Positions 61,488 through 64,000 of a stretch of 64,000 bases of DNA are shown here, in pieces. This DNA is from Hirudo medicinalis (lineage: Eukaryota; Annelida; Clitellata; Hirudinida; Hirudinidae). The DNA lies in the NCBI GenBank assembly GCA_011800805.1, contig MPNW01000013.1, forward strand, positions 91,973 through 155,972, written 5' to 3'. The translations under genes and the position numbers were made by a program. Within the stretch, counting starts at the first letter, position 1. Each line of letters opens with the position of its first letter. The notes below the pieces were generated by a model. It saw only the letters and a program-made list of their open reading frames with translations. It did no database searches and had not been told where the DNA came from.

Positions 61488-64000
61488 TTTCAATAGTAAT
61501 ATTTAGCAGAATACAAAAATTCTTTGAGGGCGCTGTCAACATTTACGTATTATTAATTTCTTTATGGATAACGTTTTGTAAATACTTTAAAAATTAATAA
61601 GTATGAAATTACAAATAAAATCATATTATCCGCTAGAAAATTGTTTACCAAGTAGCTGAATGTTGCTCCAAATTGCAAGCGGTGACAAGCAAATATCCGT
61701 TTAGTTTGCTTATCAATGTGTAACTTTTTCTAACTCTAACAATAGCGAACGAAAGGTTGTTATGCGAAATTATATCCAACTGTCCCACACCATCTTTCCA
61801 CTAAAAAAGAGCTGAAACAATAATTAAATATTAAATAACATAAAATTGAATATGAAATTTGTAGTTATAAATACAAATCTTATTTATTTAATGAATTGCT
61901 AAATTAATTTCAAAATATTATGATTTCTTTGCCATAACTCGAACCAGCAGACGAACTTAAGTTGATTTCGCCGTGTTTTTTGTCTATGTTTACGCCGATG
62001 TTTTAAAGCGATTAAATCCAAAATCTCAAATCTAAACTTATTCGATTTTGATTGTTTTGATTAATCTTATTTTAACACTTAAATTCGCTTACTTTTTTGT
62101 TAGAAACGAAATCTCGATGGTTCGAAGAGGTTGTGACAAAATATTTGCTGGGCGAACCAACTGGGCGAAAGAGAGAGGCTTAGAGAAGGGCTAATTATTT
62201 TAGGAGATACTTCGTGATTCTAAGGGTCAGAGTGAGAATAGTATGCTGCATTGAAAGCTCCATTGCTGCTGCTAGAATGGTATTAATCACGACTCTAGTA
62301 AAAATAGTTACCACAAAGAATCTGAATAGAGGGCTCTTCTAACTAAAGGCAGGCGGAACTATTGACAACCATTGGAGCGAGACTTAGGGTGATTTGGATT
62401 ACAAGGAGTGACAAACGTATGAACTGGTGCTGTGCAAAAGGCACATTGGTGAAAGGATATTGAGCAGCTCCTTACATAATCCTCTGTACATTGATTTCTT
62501 TGCTTGTAGACTTTGGCGTGTGTTTACTTAAAACCGCATTTTTGTTTATGAGCCAACTTTGAAGATGTATGCTCACATATTTACCGTTTTGAGAAATTCA
62601 AACTCTTTTGAGATGTTCATCAGTTCTAGAAGTCCATTTCATTCATAATTTGACTTGACTTTTCCGCTGCAGTTCTTGGTTTCTTTATTTTTTACTTATT
62701 TTCCAGATGTTACAAATAAACGTCGAGGACTGCATGTGACAAGCAAACAGAAATTTCATTTTGAGTTGACTGCATTCTAAAGTTTAGTGTAAAGATTTTG
62801 TGAAAAGCAAAAGAAAGCATCAAGAATGACTGAGCTCCATAAGCATTTGTTGCATAAAATGTCACTTTTAACTTAAGAGGGCATGACTTGACAATAGGAC
62901 AAGTCTTATTTGTTTTATTGAAGTCTGAAAATGTTGAGCTGGTGATGGAATCAATATGTTAATAGGTGAACTTAACTTAAGGTGAACTTAATGTGTAGTG
63001 GGCGCCATTGCCGTTTTCAGAATTTGTAGGATTAATTAAACTGAGCAGAGGGATCTCCTAAAGCAGCTGCAGACTATTCTTATTAAGAGAAGTAACTGCT
63101 ATCTGTACTGGTTGATGATTCAGAAAATAAACAATAACGTTTTGAAAGAACTGGTCACTAAAGTGACTAAAGCCTCGTCTATTTTGAGCATCGGCTTCGT
63201 GGCTGCGACACGGACTTGTTTACTTTTTCCTTTCTTGTTATTAAAAGCTGAGGCGCCAACCTAAAGTTGTTGCAAATCAAAACTACTTAAAAATGAAACC
63301 AGTTGTTTTGTCCACATTTCAGTTTGTCAAGATTCTAGTTTCTCAGACTCTGAACATCGTGAGAACTTAATCTGTAACTTTGTTTATTTCGGAAGTTTTC
63401 ATGTCGTTATTAAATGCTTTTGTGGCTTCGACGTACACTTTTGGACACCAATCTTTTATTTTGTGATTTGTTTGTGACAGCACAAAAGTATTCCTATGGT
63501 TAGGCTGGAGGCTCTCTTCCATTGTGACGGTGACAGTTACATCTGAAAATATCAGAGGTATATATTGAGAGGTTGTTATATTTAATTAGAGCGATTATTA
63601 CAAAAAAAAAATGGTTCGAAAAATCATGCCATGTTTGAAGCAATTGTTTTATAAATATGGAGAAGTGCGACGAACTTAACATTCTGTTTTGCATTCAATT
63701 TCCAGACTGTTGAATTTATTGAGGAACAATGCAGGTGCTAATGCATCCTGACAGCGCGTTAGCAGAAATGTCATTTTCCACAGCGACTTCAATTCTCAGA
63801 GGCGAGAGTTCCTATTTTGTGCCGAATAGATTGTGCCCATTTCTGCAACACGTCAGGGAAAATTTTGGAGAAAACTTCTTTGAGCCAAATTAGATCCATT
63901 GGTCAAGTTTAGGATAAGCTGCGTTCGTTCGCAAAATGATCGAAAAGACTGGAATCCATTTTGACAATTTCAGTAATTGCACACTAAACCTTTTATTATT
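61488..64000. other. No gene recognised
   Basis: 2.5 kb downstream of the window's last gene (upstream of the mucin-like gene's start). The only open frames are short and have neither domains nor a splice context. Probably the mucin-like gene's promoter plus intergenic sequence. Confidence 0.5.

Noticed and set aside
63500..63694. 64-codon minus-strand open frame
   Set aside because: No domain, no splice context and poor codon character.

Overview
This is a eukaryotic (animal) nuclear window. It is AT-rich, its genes are split by many short introns with GT-AG (and some GC-AG) borders, and it is littered with (TAA)n/(GAT)n microsatellites, tRNA-derived SINE-like repeats and decayed DNA and non-LTR transposons. 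The conserved genes (inturned, mitochondrial HSP70, Pur-alpha, LAP1/LULL1-like, FBXW10-like, PRORSD1, a TASOR-type pseudo-PARP protein) are metazoan. The PAN plus fucolectin-type (FTP) secreted proteins and general texture suggest a lophotrochozoan, perhaps an annelid or leech; that placement is inference. Single N characters at 491 and 8910 are assembly joins.

Layout. 1-8.6 kb: three tandem minus-strand copies of a small secreted, cysteine-rich protein gene of no recognised family, on a repeat unit of about 3.2 kb (start codons at 2095, 5289 and 8487). 9.7-11.1 kb: repeat debris with a broken hAT element. 11.3-18.6 kb: two PAN+FTP secreted lectin-like genes, one FTP pseudo-exon and a non-LTR retrotransposon tail. 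20.6-21.9 kb (minus): an ionotropic-glutamate-receptor-like ligand-binding protein with no channel segment. 23.2-35.3 kb (plus): an 18-exon inturned (INTU) gene with a long lysine/glutamate-rich N-terminal extension; its largest intron (28442-32335) holds a nested single-exon zinc-finger gene. 35.8-39.5 kb (minus): 14-exon mortalin (HSPA9) with a TATA box and a perfect heat-shock element. 41.1-43.7 kb (minus): TASOR-type gene, divergent from a single-exon LAP1/LULL1 gene at 44.3-45.5 kb (plus). 45.7-50.2 kb (minus): FBXW10-like F-box/WD40 gene and an orphan exon, divergent from Pur-alpha (51.1-53.4 kb, plus). 54.1-54.8 kb: PRORSD1. 57.7-61.5 kb (minus): mucin-like SEA-EGF membrane protein. 61.5-64 kb: no gene seen.

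The genes do not form a pathway or operon. Exon models were built by hand from conserved protein matches plus phase-compatible splice sites; for every multi-exon model except the glutamate-receptor-like gene (5' end not found), the exon lengths sum to an exact open frame. The most unusual points are the tandem secreted family, the channel-less glutamate-receptor-like protein, the nested recombinase-like gene, and at least four GC-AG introns among about 70.
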